From: Rhodocyclaceae bacterium
GTDB lineage: Bacteria; Pseudomonadota; Gammaproteobacteria; Burkholderiales; Rhodocyclaceae
DNA: 58,539 nucleotides
Direction: 5' to 3'
NCBI GenBank assembly: GCA_022072095.1
Contig: JAJVIJ010000002.1
Location: 1-58,539 of the forward strand
Shown: in pieces, positions 11,000 to 20,159 of the stretch
Numbering within the stretch: position 1 is the first letter of the stretch
How the letters are laid out: every line of letters begins with the position of its first letter
Made by a program: the position numbers and the translations under genes
The notes under the pieces: generated by a model
Seen by the model: only the letters and a program-made list of their open reading frames with translations
Databases searched by the model: none
What the model was told of the DNA's origin: nothing

Positions 11000-11884
11000 A
11001 TGTTCGCGCGCATCATCCCGGCATGGCGTCGACGCTCCGCGTGGTTGACGTTCACGCTGCCCACGGCATTCACGATCTCGCTCGTGCTGCATGCGCTGCT
11101 CTTCACCGTGCATTTCAGGATGCCGGCCACGAACAAGGTCGCCAAGGACCGCCAGCTGGAAATCGTGCTGGTCAATGCCAAAAGTGCGCACAAACCCCGC
11201 GACGCGCAGACCCTGGCGCAGGCCAATCTGGATGGCGGTGGCGACCGCGCCGAGCCGGTGCGCGCGAAGACACCGCTGCCCAGCGTTCCAAAACTGAAGG
11301 CGGCGGACGATCTCACCGACCTGACACGACGGGTGCAGGAACTGGAGACGAAGCAGAAGAAGCTGGTCGAGGCTGCCCGGGCCCCGGTCAAGCTCCCCAG
11401 CGAACGAGCGCCGGCGGAGCGCACCGAGCCCGCGCCCAATCTTTCCGGCATGGATCTGGCGACGCGCGCGCTGGCGATGGCGCGCATGGAGGCGGAAATC
11501 GCCCGGCGGATGGAAACCTATAACCAGAGGCCACGACGGCGTTACATCGGCTCGCGCGCCGAGGAATATCGCTTCGCGCAATACATCGAAGACTGGCGTG
11601 CAAAGATCGAGCGCATCGGCAACCTGAATTACCCCGAGGCGGCTCGCGGCAAGCTCTACGGCAGCCTCCGCCTCACCGTCGCCATCCGCGCCGACGGCGA
11701 TCTGGAGCGCGTCGAGCTGAATCACTCGTCCGGGCACAAGGTGCTGGACGACGCCGCGGTGCGCATCGTGCGCCTGGCCGCGCCCTATGCCCCGTTCCCG
11801 CCCGAGATTAGCCGGGACACGGACATTCTCGAAATCACGCGCACCTGGACCTTCACCAGCTCGGACCGCGTGCGCTCCGAGTAA
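11000..11884 (+). CDS. TonB-like energy transducer
   Basis: A 294-residue inner-membrane protein. A single N-terminal helix around residues 14-33 (FTISLVLHALLFTVHF) is followed by a periplasmic stretch with a coiled-coil segment (LTRRVQELETKQKKLVEA). The C-terminal TonB domain has NLNYPEAARGKLYGSLRLTV and the typical VKPSSG-like NHSSGHKVLDDAAV. Members couple proton motive force through ExbB/ExbD to outer-membrane receptors. No exbB/exbD or receptor is nearby, and the linker has few Pro-Lys repeats, so an envelope role other than iron uptake is possible. It follows the RNB gene by 9 bp. Confidence 0.88.
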   Translation: MFARIIPAWRRRSAWLTFTLPTAFTISLVLHALLFTVHFRMPATNKVAKDRQLEIVLVNAKSAHKPRDAQTLAQANLDGGGDRAEPVRAKTPLPSVPKLKAADDLTDLTRRVQELETKQKKLVEAARAPVKLPSERAPAERTEPAPNLSGMDLATRALAMARMEAEIARRMETYNQRPRRRYIGSRAEEYRFAQYIEDWRAKIERIGNLNYPEAARGKLYGSLRLTVAIRADGDLERVELNHSSGHKVLDDAAVRIVRLAAPYAPFPPEISRDTDILEITRTWTFTSSDRVRSE

Positions 11885-11903
11885 GCCGGGAGAACCTGGA
11901 CCG

Positions 11904-12725
11904 ATGTCCGACCTGTACGCGGTATTCGGCAATCCGATCGCACACAGCCGCTCGCCGGCGATCCACACCGCATTCGCCCGGCAAACCGGGCAGGACATGC
12001 GCTACGAAGCACGCCTGGTCGCACTCGACCGCTTCCGCGAGGCGGTAACGGAGTTTGCCGCGGCCGGCGGCCGCGGTGCGAACGTGACACTACCGTTCAA
12101 GGAGCAAGCCTGTGCGCTGGCCGATCGACGCAGCGCGCGCGCCGAGGCCGCCGGCGCCGCGAACACGCTGGTGTTCACGGCCGACGGCATCGCCGCCGAC
12201 AACACCGACGGCGTCGGCCTGCTTCGCGACCTGACCGACCGGCTGCACTGTCCGCTTGCCGGGCGGCGCCTGCTGCTCGCGGGTGCCGGCGGCGCCGCGC
12301 GCGGCGTGCTGCTGCCGCTGCTGGAAGCCCGTCCGGAGATGCTGGTCATCGCCAACCGCAATGCCGTGCGCGCGCACACGCTGGCCGCAGCCTTTGCCGG
12401 TCATGGTCCGGTCAGCGGCTGCGGCTACCCCGATCTTGCCGGCCGCTTCGATGTGGTGATCAACGCCACCTCCGCGAGCCTGGCTGACGCCGGCATTCCG
12501 CTCCGTCCCGAGCACTACGCCGCGGACAGCCTGGCCTACGACATGGCCTACGGCAAGGGCATGACACCGTTTCTCGCGACGGCGCGTGCCGCCGGCGCAC
12601 GCGTCGCCGATGGCCTGGGCATGCTGGTGGAACAGGCGGCCGCATCCTTTCTGCTCTGGCGCGGCGTGCGTCCGGACACCGCGCCGGTATACGCACGACT
12701 GCGCCTGGACCTGCCCGCTCCATGA
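11904..12725 (+). CDS. aroE: Shikimate dehydrogenase
   Basis: NADPH-dependent reduction of 3-dehydroshikimate. The 273-residue enzyme shows the substrate-binding FGNPIAHSRSPAIH, the catalytic lysine in NVTLPFKEQA, ADNTDGVG and the nucleotide-binding loop LLAGAGGAARG. The ATG at 11904 follows a GGGAGAA ribosome site. The stop overlaps the start of mtgA by 4 bp (ATGA). With aroQ at 1142 the window holds two steps of the shikimate pathway at separate sites. Confidence 0.97.
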   Translation: MSDLYAVFGNPIAHSRSPAIHTAFARQTGQDMRYEARLVALDRFREAVTEFAAAGGRGANVTLPFKEQACALADRRSARAEAAGAANTLVFTADGIAADNTDGVGLLRDLTDRLHCPLAGRRLLLAGAGGAARGVLLPLLEARPEMLVIANRNAVRAHTLAAAFAGHGPVSGCGYPDLAGRFDVVINATSASLADAGIPLRPEHYAADSLAYDMAYGKGMTPFLATARAAGARVADGLGMLVEQAAASFLLWRGVRPDTAPVYARLRLDLPAP

Positions 12726-13423
12726 CCGGCATCGCCGGACCGGTGCGCTGGCTCAAGCGGCTGCTCTGGGTGGCCGTACTGATCTTCGCCGTCGTCCAAC
12801 TCTGGTTCATCGGCCACATTCTCTGGTGGTCCGGCCACCCCGTCGGCGAGACGCGTTTCATGGCGCTGCGGCTCGCGGAGCTGCGCAGCCGCAAGCCGGA
12901 TGCGACGCTGAGCTATCGCTGGATACCGTACTCCCAGATGTCGGGTCACATCAAGCGCGCGGTCGTCGCCGCCGAGGACGACGGCTTCGTCGAGCACGAT
13001 GGCTTCGATTGGGAGGCCATGCAGAAGGCGCTGGAAAAGAATCAGCGGCGCGGCCGCACCGTTGCCGGAGGGTCGACGATCACGCAGCAGCTGGCCAAGA
13101 ACTTGTTCCTGTCACCCGAAAAATCCTATCCGCGCAAGGTCCAGGAGGCGCTGATCGCGCTCTATCTCGAGGCGCTGCTGCCCAAGCGCCGCATCCTGGA
13201 AATCTATTTGAATGTGGTCGAATGGGGCGACGGCACATTCGGCGTCTCGGCGGCGGCACAGCGATATTTCGGTGTCAGCGCCGCGGCGCTGACACCGGCC
13301 CAGGCCGCCCGCCTCGCGGTCATGCTGCCCAATCCGCGCCGCTACGAGAGGCAATTCGGCCCGCGCCTCGAAGCGCACGCCGGGCGCATCATCGCGCGCA
13401 TGCCGCACGCCATGGTGCCGTGA
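12722..13423 (+). CDS. mtgA: Monofunctional biosynthetic peptidoglycan transglycosylase
   Basis: Polymerises lipid II into glycan strands at the cytoplasmic membrane. The 233-residue protein has one N-terminal transmembrane helix (residues about 11-35) and a GT51 domain with the catalytic glutamate in AAEDDGFVEHDG and the motif GGSTITQQLAKNLFL. There is no transpeptidase domain, so it is the monofunctional class. It starts inside the aroE stop (ATGA). UppP, acting on the same lipid carrier, is encoded at 7652-8476. Confidence 0.96.
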   Translation: MTGIAGPVRWLKRLLWVAVLIFAVVQLWFIGHILWWSGHPVGETRFMALRLAELRSRKPDATLSYRWIPYSQMSGHIKRAVVAAEDDGFVEHDGFDWEAMQKALEKNQRRGRTVAGGSTITQQLAKNLFLSPEKSYPRKVQEALIALYLEALLPKRRILEIYLNVVEWGDGTFGVSAAAQRYFGVSAAALTPAQAARLAVMLPNPRRYERQFGPRLEAHAGRIIARMPHAMVP

Positions 13424-13468
13424 CCGGTCTGAGGAAGGTCTGATCTGGCCCCGACCCGATGCTCCCGA

Positions 13469-13957
13469 TCAGCCTCCCAACGCGGCCTCGATATCGTCGG
13501 CGATCTGCTCCGGCGTGGTCGTCGGCGCATAGCGCCGCACGACCGCCCCGCTTCGATCGACGAGAAACTTGGTGAAATTCCATTTGATCGCCTCGATGCC
13601 CAGCACACCCGGCTCGGCGCTCTTCAGATAGGCGTAGAGCGGATGGGTGTGGGGCCCATTGACCTCGATCTTGGCGAACAGCGGAAAGCTGACACCATAG
13701 TTCGTCGTGCAGAACGCGGAGATCTCGGTGGCATCCCCCGGCTCCTGCGCACCGAACTGGTTGCACGGGAAGCCGAGCACGACCAGGCCGCGCTCGCCGA
13801 AACGCTGCCAGAGCGCCTCGAGGCCTGCATACTGCGGCGTGAGGCCGCAGCGGCTGGCGGTGTTGACGATGAGCAGGACCTTGCCCCGATAAGCGTCCAG
13901 CGACATTTCTTCGCCGGACAGGCGCGCGACAGTAAACCCATAGATGCTCGCAGACAT
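13469..13957 (-). CDS. Glutathione peroxidase family protein (Cys type)
   Basis: A thiol peroxidase of 162 residues. The peroxidatic cysteine is in NTASRCGLTPQY and is encoded by an ordinary TGC codon, not by an in-frame TGA, so it is not a selenoprotein. The other active-site residues are in GFPCNQFGAQE (Gln) and WNFTKFLVDRSG (Trp, Asn). Bacterial Cys-type enzymes usually use thioredoxin rather than glutathione. The ATG at 13957 is preceded by GGAAGA. It lies downstream of and on the same strand as the gntR gene, 73 bp away, so readthrough from that operon is possible. Confidence 0.94.
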   Translation of the reverse strand: MSASIYGFTVARLSGEEMSLDAYRGKVLLIVNTASRCGLTPQYAGLEALWQRFGERGLVVLGFPCNQFGAQEPGDATEISAFCTTNYGVSFPLFAKIEVNGPHTHPLYAYLKSAEPGVLGIEAIKWNFTKFLVDRSGAVVRRYAPTTTPEQIADDIEAALGG

Positions 13958-14030
13958 CGTCTTCCTCCCGGATCGGACACGTGGCGTTGCGGCGACCAAA
14001 CGCCCAGCGCCGGAAAACCCCAATAAGAAA

Positions 14031-14732
14031 TCAAGTGACCGGCACGTTCGTGCCGGCATGCGCCATGCGCGCACTGTGCAGCATGTGCAGCGTGATCTTG
14101 CGTACCTCCGCCTTGCTGGTCTCGATATGGCTGCGCAACAGCAGCAGCGCCTGATCGACGCGCCGTTGCAGGATCGCGCGCAGTATCTTGGCGTGTTCCT
14201 GATAAGTATCCTGGATGCGCTGCGACTGTGTGAAATCCAGGCGCCGGATGATGCGTATGCGCTCGGTGATCTCGCGGTGCATGCGCGACATCTCCCTGTT
14301 GCCGGCCGCCGCCACCAACTGCGCGTGAAAGGCCTCGTCCAGGCGGGCGATGGCCTGCCCGTCCCGGAGGCGTTCGTCGACCGGCACAAGCCAGGCCGCT
14401 TTCAGCGTATCCAGATCCGAGGCCGTCGCGCGCTCGCACAGCTTGCGCACGGCGGCGGTTTCCAGAATGACGCGAAGATCATAGAGCTCGTCGAAGCGCT
14501 CGAAGTCGAGTGTCGGCACGCGCCAGCCGCGACGAGACGACAGCTCGACATAGCCTTCCTGGCCCAGGCGGACCAGTGCCTCACGCACCGGCGTCCGGCT
14601 CACACCCATGCGCGCCGCCAGCTCGGTCTCGGTGAAGCTGTCGCCCGGCAGCAGCCGAAAATCGAAAATTTCGTCCTTGATGCGCTGGTAGACATGCTCG
14701 GAGAGCTGAGGCGAGCTCGCACGCGGCTTCAT
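14031..14732 (-). CDS. GntR family regulator, FCD (FadR) subfamily
   Basis: A 233-residue DNA-binding protein. The N-terminal winged helix spans about 8-75 (ERIKDEIFDF-like start, then ELAARMGVSRTPVREALVRL as recognition helix). The C-terminal FCD all-helical ligand domain carries the metal- or ligand-binding histidines typical of the family (DEAFHAQLVAAAGN, REHAKILRAI-like segments). It is the last gene of the nine-gene AtzF-ABC-AtzE operon, 15 bp after oppF-like, and is therefore the natural candidate regulator of that operon. Its ligand is probably the transported substrate or a breakdown product, which is inference. Confidence 0.93.
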   Translation of the reverse strand: MKPRASSPQLSEHVYQRIKDEIFDFRLLPGDSFTETELAARMGVSRTPVREALVRLGQEGYVELSSRRGWRVPTLDFERFDELYDLRVILETAAVRKLCERATASDLDTLKAAWLVPVDERLRDGQAIARLDEAFHAQLVAAAGNREMSRMHREITERIRIIRRLDFTQSQRIQDTYQEHAKILRAILQRRVDQALLLLRSHIETSKAEVRKITLHMLHSARMAHAGTNVPVT

Positions 14733-14747
14733 GGTCGGGCTGCGCGC

Positions 14748-15719
14748 TCAACTCACATGACAGGCGGCCTGATGCCCAGGGGCATGCTCGCGCAGCAGCG
14801 GCATCGACCTGACACAGAGCGCCTGCGCCTTCGGGCAGCGCCCATGAAAGCGGCAGGTATTGGGATCGGGATCGATCGGACTCATCGGCTCTCCCGGCAA
14901 CTCGAGATGCGGCATGTTAGCGCGTCTGCGCCCGGGAATGGCGGCCACCAGCGCCTGCGTATAGGGATGCAGCGGGGCATCGAGCACCGCCTCGGTGGGG
15001 CCGATTTCCGCGATCCGCCCCAGATACATGACCAGGATGCGCTCACACATCAGCCGCACGACATTGAGATCGTGCGATACGAACAGATAGCTGATTCCCA
15101 GTTCCTTGCGCAGGCGATCGAGCAGGTGCAGGATGGTTGCCTGCACGGACACATCCAGCGCCGAGGTCGGCTCATCGAGAATCAGCAGCTCCGGGCCCGG
15201 CGCCAGCGCCCGAGCAATGCCGACGCGCGCCTTCTGCCCACCCGACAACTGATGCGGGAAACGTCCGAGCAATGCCTCGGGCAGCCCGACCTGTCGGGCG
15301 AGTTCAGTGACGCGCTCCGCGACCGACCCACCCGCCCGACTGCTCGGCCCGGTCGCCGTACCCAGCCGCAGCATGGGCTCGGCGATCGCCTGAAACGCCG
15401 TGCAGCGCGGGTTCAGGCTGTCACCCGGATCCTGCAGGACCATCTGGATGCGTGCGCGCCAGGGCGTGCGCGCGACGCGCGCCGCCGGCAGCGTGCTCAG
15501 CTCCTCGCCGGCAAACACGATGCTGCCATCCGTGGCGTCGATCAGACGGGCAAGAATGCGCGCCAGCGTGGACTTGCCCGAGCCCGATTCGCCAACCAGG
15601 CCCAGGCTCTCGCCCCGCCGGATGGTGAAGCTGGCCGCCTCCACGGCATGCAGTGCCCGCCTGCCCGGCCCCACCGGATAACGCTTGTTCAGCGCACGCA
15701 CTTCGAGCAGATCATTCAT
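14748..15719 (-). CDS. Peptide/nickel-type ABC transporter ATPase (DppF/OppF-like)
   Basis: One of two ATPases of a group 5 (peptide-type) importer. In 323 residues it shows Walker A GESGSGKST, signature LSGGQKARVGIARAL, Walker B LLILDEPTSALD and the H-loop histidine in FVSHDLNVV. The C-terminal oligopeptide-transporter extension contains two cysteines in CRFHGRCPKAQALC, typical of DppF/OppF. The ATG at 15719 is followed by the usual LLEVRALNKRYPVG. It sits 7 bp after the partner ATPase and 15 bp before gntR. Confidence 0.95.
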   Translation of the reverse strand: MNDLLEVRALNKRYPVGPGRRALHAVEAASFTIRRGESLGLVGESGSGKSTLARILARLIDATDGSIVFAGEELSTLPAARVARTPWRARIQMVLQDPGDSLNPRCTAFQAIAEPMLRLGTATGPSSRAGGSVAERVTELARQVGLPEALLGRFPHQLSGGQKARVGIARALAPGPELLILDEPTSALDVSVQATILHLLDRLRKELGISYLFVSHDLNVVRLMCERILVMYLGRIAEIGPTEAVLDAPLHPYTQALVAAIPGRRRANMPHLELPGEPMSPIDPDPNTCRFHGRCPKAQALCVRSMPLLREHAPGHQAACHVS

Positions 15720-15726
15720 GTCTTGG

Positions 15727-16701
15727 TCACAACGGGTGATGGCAGGCGACCGCATGTTCCGCGGCCACGGTATTGCTCGGCAAGGGCGCGGCACAGGTCG
15801 GCGTATAGCGGTCGCAGCGCTCGCTGAAGCGGCACGGCGGCAGATCGGCACGGCGCAGATCGGGAAGATTGCCGGCGATGGCCGCGAGATCGTCGAGCCG
15901 CCGGTCGACGCGCGGCGTTGCGGCGATCAGCTTCGCCGAATAGGGGTGGCGTGGCAGTGACAGCAGCCTCGACGTCGGCGCCGTTTCGACGACGTGGCCG
16001 GCATGCATGACCACGACGCGATCGCAGTATTCGGCGGCCAGGCCCAGATCATGCGTGATCAGCAGCATCGCCATGCCACGCGCATGGGCAAGTTCGCGCA
16101 TCAGATCAAGGATCGCCGCCTGGGTCGTCACATCCAGGCCGGTGGTCGGCTCGTCGGCGATCAACAAGGCCGGCCGACAGGCCAGCGCCATCGCGATCAT
16201 GATCCGCTGGCACATGCCGCCCGAAAGTTCGTGCGGGTAAGCAGCGTAACGCTTCTCCGGATCGGGAATGCGCACCTGCGTGAGTGCGGCGATGGCCTGG
16301 GCACGCAACGCCTGGCGCGGCACCGCGGCATGCCGCAGCAACACGTCCTCGATCTGTCGGCCGACCCGACGGATCGGGTTCAGCGCCGCGCGTGGATTCT
16401 GGAAGATCATCGACAGCTCGCGGCCACGCAGCTCGGCGAGCTCGGCGTCCTTCATCGCCAGCAAGTCCATGCCGCCAAAATGCAGGCTACCCGAGGTGAT
16501 CCGGGCAGCCGGGTCGAGCACGCGCATGATGGCGAAGGCGGTCACCGATTTGCCTGATCCGGATTCCCCGACCAGCGCCACGAGCTCGCCCTTGCGCAGC
16601 GTCAGACTCACGTTGTCCAGTGCGCGCACCTTGCCCGAGCGTGTGCGGAACTCGACCGACAGCGCGCTGACCGCGAGCAGGGGGGGTTGCGGACCGCTCA
16701 T
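15727..16701 (-). CDS. Peptide/nickel-type ABC transporter ATPase (DppD/OppD-like)
   Basis: The second ATPase of the importer, 324 residues. Walker A is GESGSGKSV, the signature is LSGGMCQRI (the M in place of Q is common in DppD/OppD) and Walker B is LLIADEPTTGLD. The C-terminal extension has the paired cysteines CRFSERCDRYTPTC. The start at 16701 overlaps the end of the dppC-like gene by 4 bp, so translation is coupled. Substrate specificity is set by the binding protein at 20156-21772, not by this subunit. Confidence 0.95.
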   Translation of the reverse strand: MSGPQPPLLAVSALSVEFRTRSGKVRALDNVSLTLRKGELVALVGESGSGKSVTAFAIMRVLDPAARITSGSLHFGGMDLLAMKDAELAELRGRELSMIFQNPRAALNPIRRVGRQIEDVLLRHAAVPRQALRAQAIAALTQVRIPDPEKRYAAYPHELSGGMCQRIMIAMALACRPALLIADEPTTGLDVTTQAAILDLMRELAHARGMAMLLITHDLGLAAEYCDRVVVMHAGHVVETAPTSRLLSLPRHPYSAKLIAATPRVDRRLDDLAAIAGNLPDLRRADLPPCRFSERCDRYTPTCAAPLPSNTVAAEHAVACHHPL

Positions 16702-17537
16702 GTGCGCGTTCTCGGGTCGACCAGATCGCGCAGGCCATCGCCCAGCAGATTGAAACAGAACACCGCCAGCATCAGCACCAGACCGGGAAACAGCGCCACC
16801 CACCATTCACCGGAAATGACGTGGTTCGCGCCTTCGGCGACCATGATGCCCCACTCCGGCGTCGGCGGACGGACCCCGAGGCCGATGAAGGACAGGCCGG
16901 CGGCGTTCAGGATCGCCCAGCCGAGGTTCAGCGATATCTGCACCATCATCGGCGGCAGGATGTTCGGAAAGATGTGCATGGCGAGGATGCGTGCATCCGA
17001 ATTGCCGGCCAGCCTGGCCGCCTCGACGAAGCCGGCGTGGCGCCGGATGTTCGCCTCGGCGCGTGCCACGCGCAGATAGAACGGCAGATTGATGATCGCT
17101 GTGGCATAGACGATGTTGGCGACGGTATTGCCGAGCGCTGCCACGATGCCCATCGCCAGCACGAACAGAGGAAAAGCCATGATGGTGTCGGCGAGACGTA
17201 TCGCCAGCCGATCGGTCCAGCCGCCGTAATAGCCGGCCGACGCACCGATGGCGACGCCGACTACGAAGGACAGCGCGACGGCACCGAGCGCGATGCCGAA
17301 ATCGAGCCGCGCCGCGACCAGTATCCGCGACAGGATGTCCCGGCCGAGCGCATCGGTGCCCAGCCAGTGCTCGGGCGACGGCGGCGCCAGCGCATGCGCC
17401 ATGTCGCTGGCCAGCGGATCGTAGGGCGCCAACGCGGGACCGAAAACCACGGCCAGCACGAAGAGCAGCAGCAGCCCGCCGGCGACCAGCGTCAGCACGT
17501 TCTCGGCGAGTACATAGCGCAGATGATCGAGCTTCAT
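16698..17537 (-). CDS. Peptide/nickel-type ABC transporter permease (DppC-like)
   Basis: Inner-membrane permease of 279 residues with about six hydrophobic segments. The N-terminal OppC/DppC domain contains FGPALAPYDPLASD and DALGRDILSRI. The coupling EAA loop is EAARLAGNSDARILAMHIFPN-like, near residue 190. The start at 17537 overlaps the stop of the DppB-like gene by 4 bp (ATGA), and the 3' end overlaps the ATPase start in the same way. Confidence 0.94.
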   Translation of the reverse strand: MKLDHLRYVLAENVLTLVAGGLLLLFVLAVVFGPALAPYDPLASDMAHALAPPSPEHWLGTDALGRDILSRILVAARLDFGIALGAVALSFVVGVAIGASAGYYGGWTDRLAIRLADTIMAFPLFVLAMGIVAALGNTVANIVYATAIINLPFYLRVARAEANIRRHAGFVEAARLAGNSDARILAMHIFPNILPPMMVQISLNLGWAILNAAGLSFIGLGVRPPTPEWGIMVAEGANHVISGEWWVALFPGLVLMLAVFCFNLLGDGLRDLVDPRTRT

Positions 17538-18538
17538 CCACTCACCTCCACACGCGGATCGACGATGCGATACAGGATGTCGATCGCCAGGTTCAGCAGC
17601 ACATACAAGGCGCCCATGGTGAGCACGAAGCCCTGGATCGGCGCATAGTCGGACGCCATCAGCGACTCGATCGCGAACGAACCGATGCCGGGCCAGGCGA
17701 ACACCTTTTCGACGAGCACGTTCGATCCCAGCAGGAACGAGAACACCATGCCCAGCGTGGTGACGACCGGCAGCAGCGCATTGCGGAACGCATAGCGATA
17801 GAGCACGGTGAAGCGCGACAGCCCATAGGCACGCGCGGTGCGCACGAAATCGGCCGAGAGCACACCCAGCATCGCCGCGCGCGTCATCCTGGCGAGTGGC
17901 GCGAGCACGAACAGCGCCATCGTCAGCGCCGGCAGGATCAGCTGACGGGCGCTGGCGATGAAGACATCGAGGTCGCCGGCGAGCGCGGCATCGATCAGGT
18001 AAAAGCCGGTGACGGTCGCCGGCGGCGTCGCATAGGGGTCGAGGCGGCCGATCGGTGCCGGCGCCCAACCGAGGCGGTAGTAGAAGATGTAGGCGAGCAG
18101 CAGGCCGGTGAAAAAGGTGGGCAGCGACACGCCCGCCGTGGTCAGCGCACGGCACATATGGTCGATCCACGAGCCCGGTCGCGTGGCCGCGAGCACGCCC
18201 AGCGGAATCGCGATCGCGGTCGCCAGCATCAGCGCCGACAAGGTCAGCTCCAGCGAAGCAGGCAGCCGACCGAGGATTTCATCGAGCACCGGCCGTCCGG
18301 TCGACAGCGCCGTGCCCAGATCGCCCCGTGCCAGATCGCGAACATAGTAAGCGAACTGCTCGACGAGACTCTTGTCCAGGCCCAGCTTGGCGCGAATCTG
18401 CTCGACCGCTTCCTGGCTGCCCGCCGCGCCCGCAAAAAAGGCGGCCGGATCACCCGGCAGCGCACGGGTGATCAAAAAGGTGATGATCAGCACGCCGATC
18501 AGATTCGGCAGGGCCGACAGCGTGCGCAGGCCGATCAT
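17534..18538 (-). CDS. Peptide/nickel-type ABC transporter permease (DppB-like)
   Basis: Inner-membrane permease of 334 residues. It has the typical N-terminal helix with the LITRALPGDPA motif and the EAA loop FVRTARAYGLSRFTVLYRYA, and it ends in ILYRIVDPRVEVSG, the usual C-terminus. The ATG at 18538 is preferred; an in-frame ATG at 18634 would run into the amidase gene. It begins 5 bp after the AtzE-like gene, which places transport and hydrolysis genes on one transcript. Confidence 0.94.
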   Translation of the reverse strand: MIGLRTLSALPNLIGVLIITFLITRALPGDPAAFFAGAAGSQEAVEQIRAKLGLDKSLVEQFAYYVRDLARGDLGTALSTGRPVLDEILGRLPASLELTLSALMLATAIAIPLGVLAATRPGSWIDHMCRALTTAGVSLPTFFTGLLLAYIFYYRLGWAPAPIGRLDPYATPPATVTGFYLIDAALAGDLDVFIASARQLILPALTMALFVLAPLARMTRAAMLGVLSADFVRTARAYGLSRFTVLYRYAFRNALLPVVTTLGMVFSFLLGSNVLVEKVFAWPGIGSFAIESLMASDYAPIQGFVLTMGALYVLLNLAIDILYRIVDPRVEVSG

Positions 18539-18543
18539 GCGTA

Positions 18544-19962
18544 TCACGACGCCCCCCTGTATCCCCAAAGCGGCCGTGTCAGCCCCAGACGCTCGGCCGA
18601 TCGTGCCAGGCGAAAGCAACGATCTTCGCGCCATGGTGCCGCGATCAGCTGCGCCCCCAGGGGCAGGCCGGGGACGGCCAGCGGCACCGTCAACACCGGC
18701 AATCCGACGAACGAGATCGGTTGCGTCAGCAAACCGAGACTGGGGCGCAGCGGCAGCGCCCGGCCGCGCAGCTTGAACGTCTCCTGGCCGAGTTCGGGCG
18801 CCGCCACGGGCGTCGCCGGTGCCACCAGAACATCGATGTCGTCGAACAGCGCGACCATGATCCGATGAAACCGCCGACGAAAGCGGCGCGCGCGCTGCAC
18901 CCAGGCCGCCGGCGTCAGCGCGCCGGCGATCAGACGATCGCGGATCAGCGGATCGAAGTCGTCCGGCCGGGACCGCAGATGATCGAGATGCAATTCACCG
19001 CCCTCCGCGGCCGTCAAGATGAACGCGGCGGCACGCGCCTGCGCGACAAGGGGAATGTCGATCTCGGCCTGTGCGCCCAGACAGTCGGCGAAGGTCCGTG
19101 CCGCGCTCCAGCTCGCCTCGTCGGCGTGCTCGCGGAAATAGCCGCCGGCCAGCGCGATGCGCAGCTCACCGGGCTCGTCGCCGAGCCCGTCGTCCGGAAG
19201 GGGCAGGGCCAAGTCGCGAGGGAAGGGGTCACGGGGGTCCGGGCCCTGCATCAGCGCATAGGCGGCGGCGAGGTCATCGACATTCCCGGAAAACATGCCG
19301 ACCACATCGAGGCTGGGCACGAAGGGAAACGTGCCGCCGCGCCCGATCCGCCCATAGGTCGGCTTGATGCTGTAGGTGCCGCACAGCGCCGCCGGCACGC
19401 GCATCGAACCATTGGTATCGGTGCCGAGCGCGAGCGGGACCAGGCCCGCGGCGACCGCGGCCGCCGAGCCACCCGACGAGCCACCGGCCGTGCGCGTCGG
19501 GTCGTGCGGGTTGCGCGTCGCGCCGTAATGGCTGTTCTCGGTGGTGAAGCCGTAGGCGTATTCGTCCATGTTCAGCGTGCCGGTGAGCACGGCTCCGGCC
19601 GCGGCCATGCGCGAAATCACCGTCGCGTCACTGGCAGCGCGCGCGCCATCGGCATTGATCCGGGATCCGGCCAGCGTGACGAGCCCGGCCACATCGAACA
19701 GGTTCTTGACGGCGTAGGGCACGCCGGCCAGCGGCCCGGGATCACGGCCCGCAGCGACAGCCGCGTCGACGGCTTGCGCCTCGCGCCGCGCGCGCTCGGC
19801 GGTGACTGCGGTATAGGCGTTGACACGCGCATTGGCGGCCTCGATGCGCGCCAGTGTTGCGTCCACCACATCCAGCGCATGCCAGGCCCCGGTGCGCACC
19901 CGCGATGCGATCGTCAGTGCCGAACACGAACCGATCGCGTCGCAATGGATCGCGTCGCTCAT
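18544..19962 (-). CDS. AtzE-family amidase (carboxybiuret hydrolase-like)
   Basis: Amidase-signature hydrolase of 472 residues. The Ser-cisSer-Lys triad is complete: K86 in [10 protein letters not shown], cis-Ser162 in [11 protein letters not shown], nucleophile Ser186 in [12 protein letters not shown]. The variant TDTNGS in place of the common TDTGGS, together with the adjacent AtzG-like gene, points to the AtzE family. Characterised AtzE, in complex with AtzG, hydrolyses 1-carboxybiuret to 1,3-dicarboxyurea in the cyanuric acid pathway; a homologous pair (HpxY/HpxX) occurs in a Klebsiella purine operon. The family call is strong. The substrate here is unknown because no cyanuric acid hydrolase is present in the window. 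Confidence 0.9.
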   Translation of the reverse strand: MSDAIHCDAIGSCSALTIASRVRTGAWHALDVVDATLARIEAANARVNAYTAVTAERARREAQAVDAAVAAGRDPGPLAGVPYAVKNLFDVAGLVTLAGSRINADGARAASDATVISRMAAAGAVLTGTLNMDEYAYGFTTENSHYGATRNPHDPTRTAGGSSGGSAAAVAAGLVPLALGTDTNGSMRVPAALCGTYSIKPTYGRIGRGGTFPFVPSLDVVGMFSGNVDDLAAAYALMQGPDPRDPFPRDLALPLPDDGLGDEPGELRIALAGGYFREHADEASWSAARTFADCLGAQAEIDIPLVAQARAAAFILTAAEGGELHLDHLRSRPDDFDPLIRDRLIAGALTPAAWVQRARRFRRRFHRIMVALFDDIDVLVAPATPVAAPELGQETFKLRGRALPLRPSLGLLTQPISFVGLPVLTVPLAVPGLPLGAQLIAAPWREDRCFRLARSAERLGLTRPLWGYRGAS

Positions 19963-20159
19963 GGCAGGAACTGCTCGGCGACGGGCTCGTCGGCGTCGTA
20001 TGGCAGCTCTTCGAGCAAGGCCGCAAACTGCGCTAGGCGCACCATGTTCGCCGCCGCCGCTTCGGGCCGCTCCTGACCGAGGCAGATCCCCAGCAGACCC
20101 GCCGCCGCCTGCACGTAGGCACGTGCCGCTTGCAGGCTTTGCAGATCGCAGGGGCTCAT
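19959..20159 (-). CDS. AtzG-like small subunit (DUF4089)
   Basis: A 66-residue helical protein without a signal peptide. It is typical of DUF4089/AtzG proteins, which pack against the amidase AtzE and are needed for its stability. The pattern LQAARAYVQAAAGLLGI, then a loop with PEAAAANMVRLAQFAALL, and an acidic-proline tail ([12 protein letters not shown]) fits the family. It overlaps both neighbours by 4 bp: the binding-protein gene upstream and the AtzE-like gene downstream. This gives tight stoichiometric coupling with its proposed partner. Confidence 0.88.
   Translation of the reverse strand: MSPCDLQSLQAARAYVQAAAGLLGICLGQERPEAAAANMVRLAQFAALLEELPYDADEPVAEQFLP

Noticed and set aside
9662-11998. 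A minus-strand frame of about 778 codons opposite the RNB and tonB genes
   Set aside because: Antisense to well-supported genes, repetitive in composition and without a signal or domain.
13824-13890. Possible selenocysteine in the glutathione peroxidase
   Set aside because: The active-site residue is a cysteine codon in an uninterrupted frame.
13944-15827. A plus-strand frame of about 627 codons opposite gntR and the oppF-like gene
   Set aside because: Antisense to clear ABC ATPase and GntR genes, no recognisable motif.
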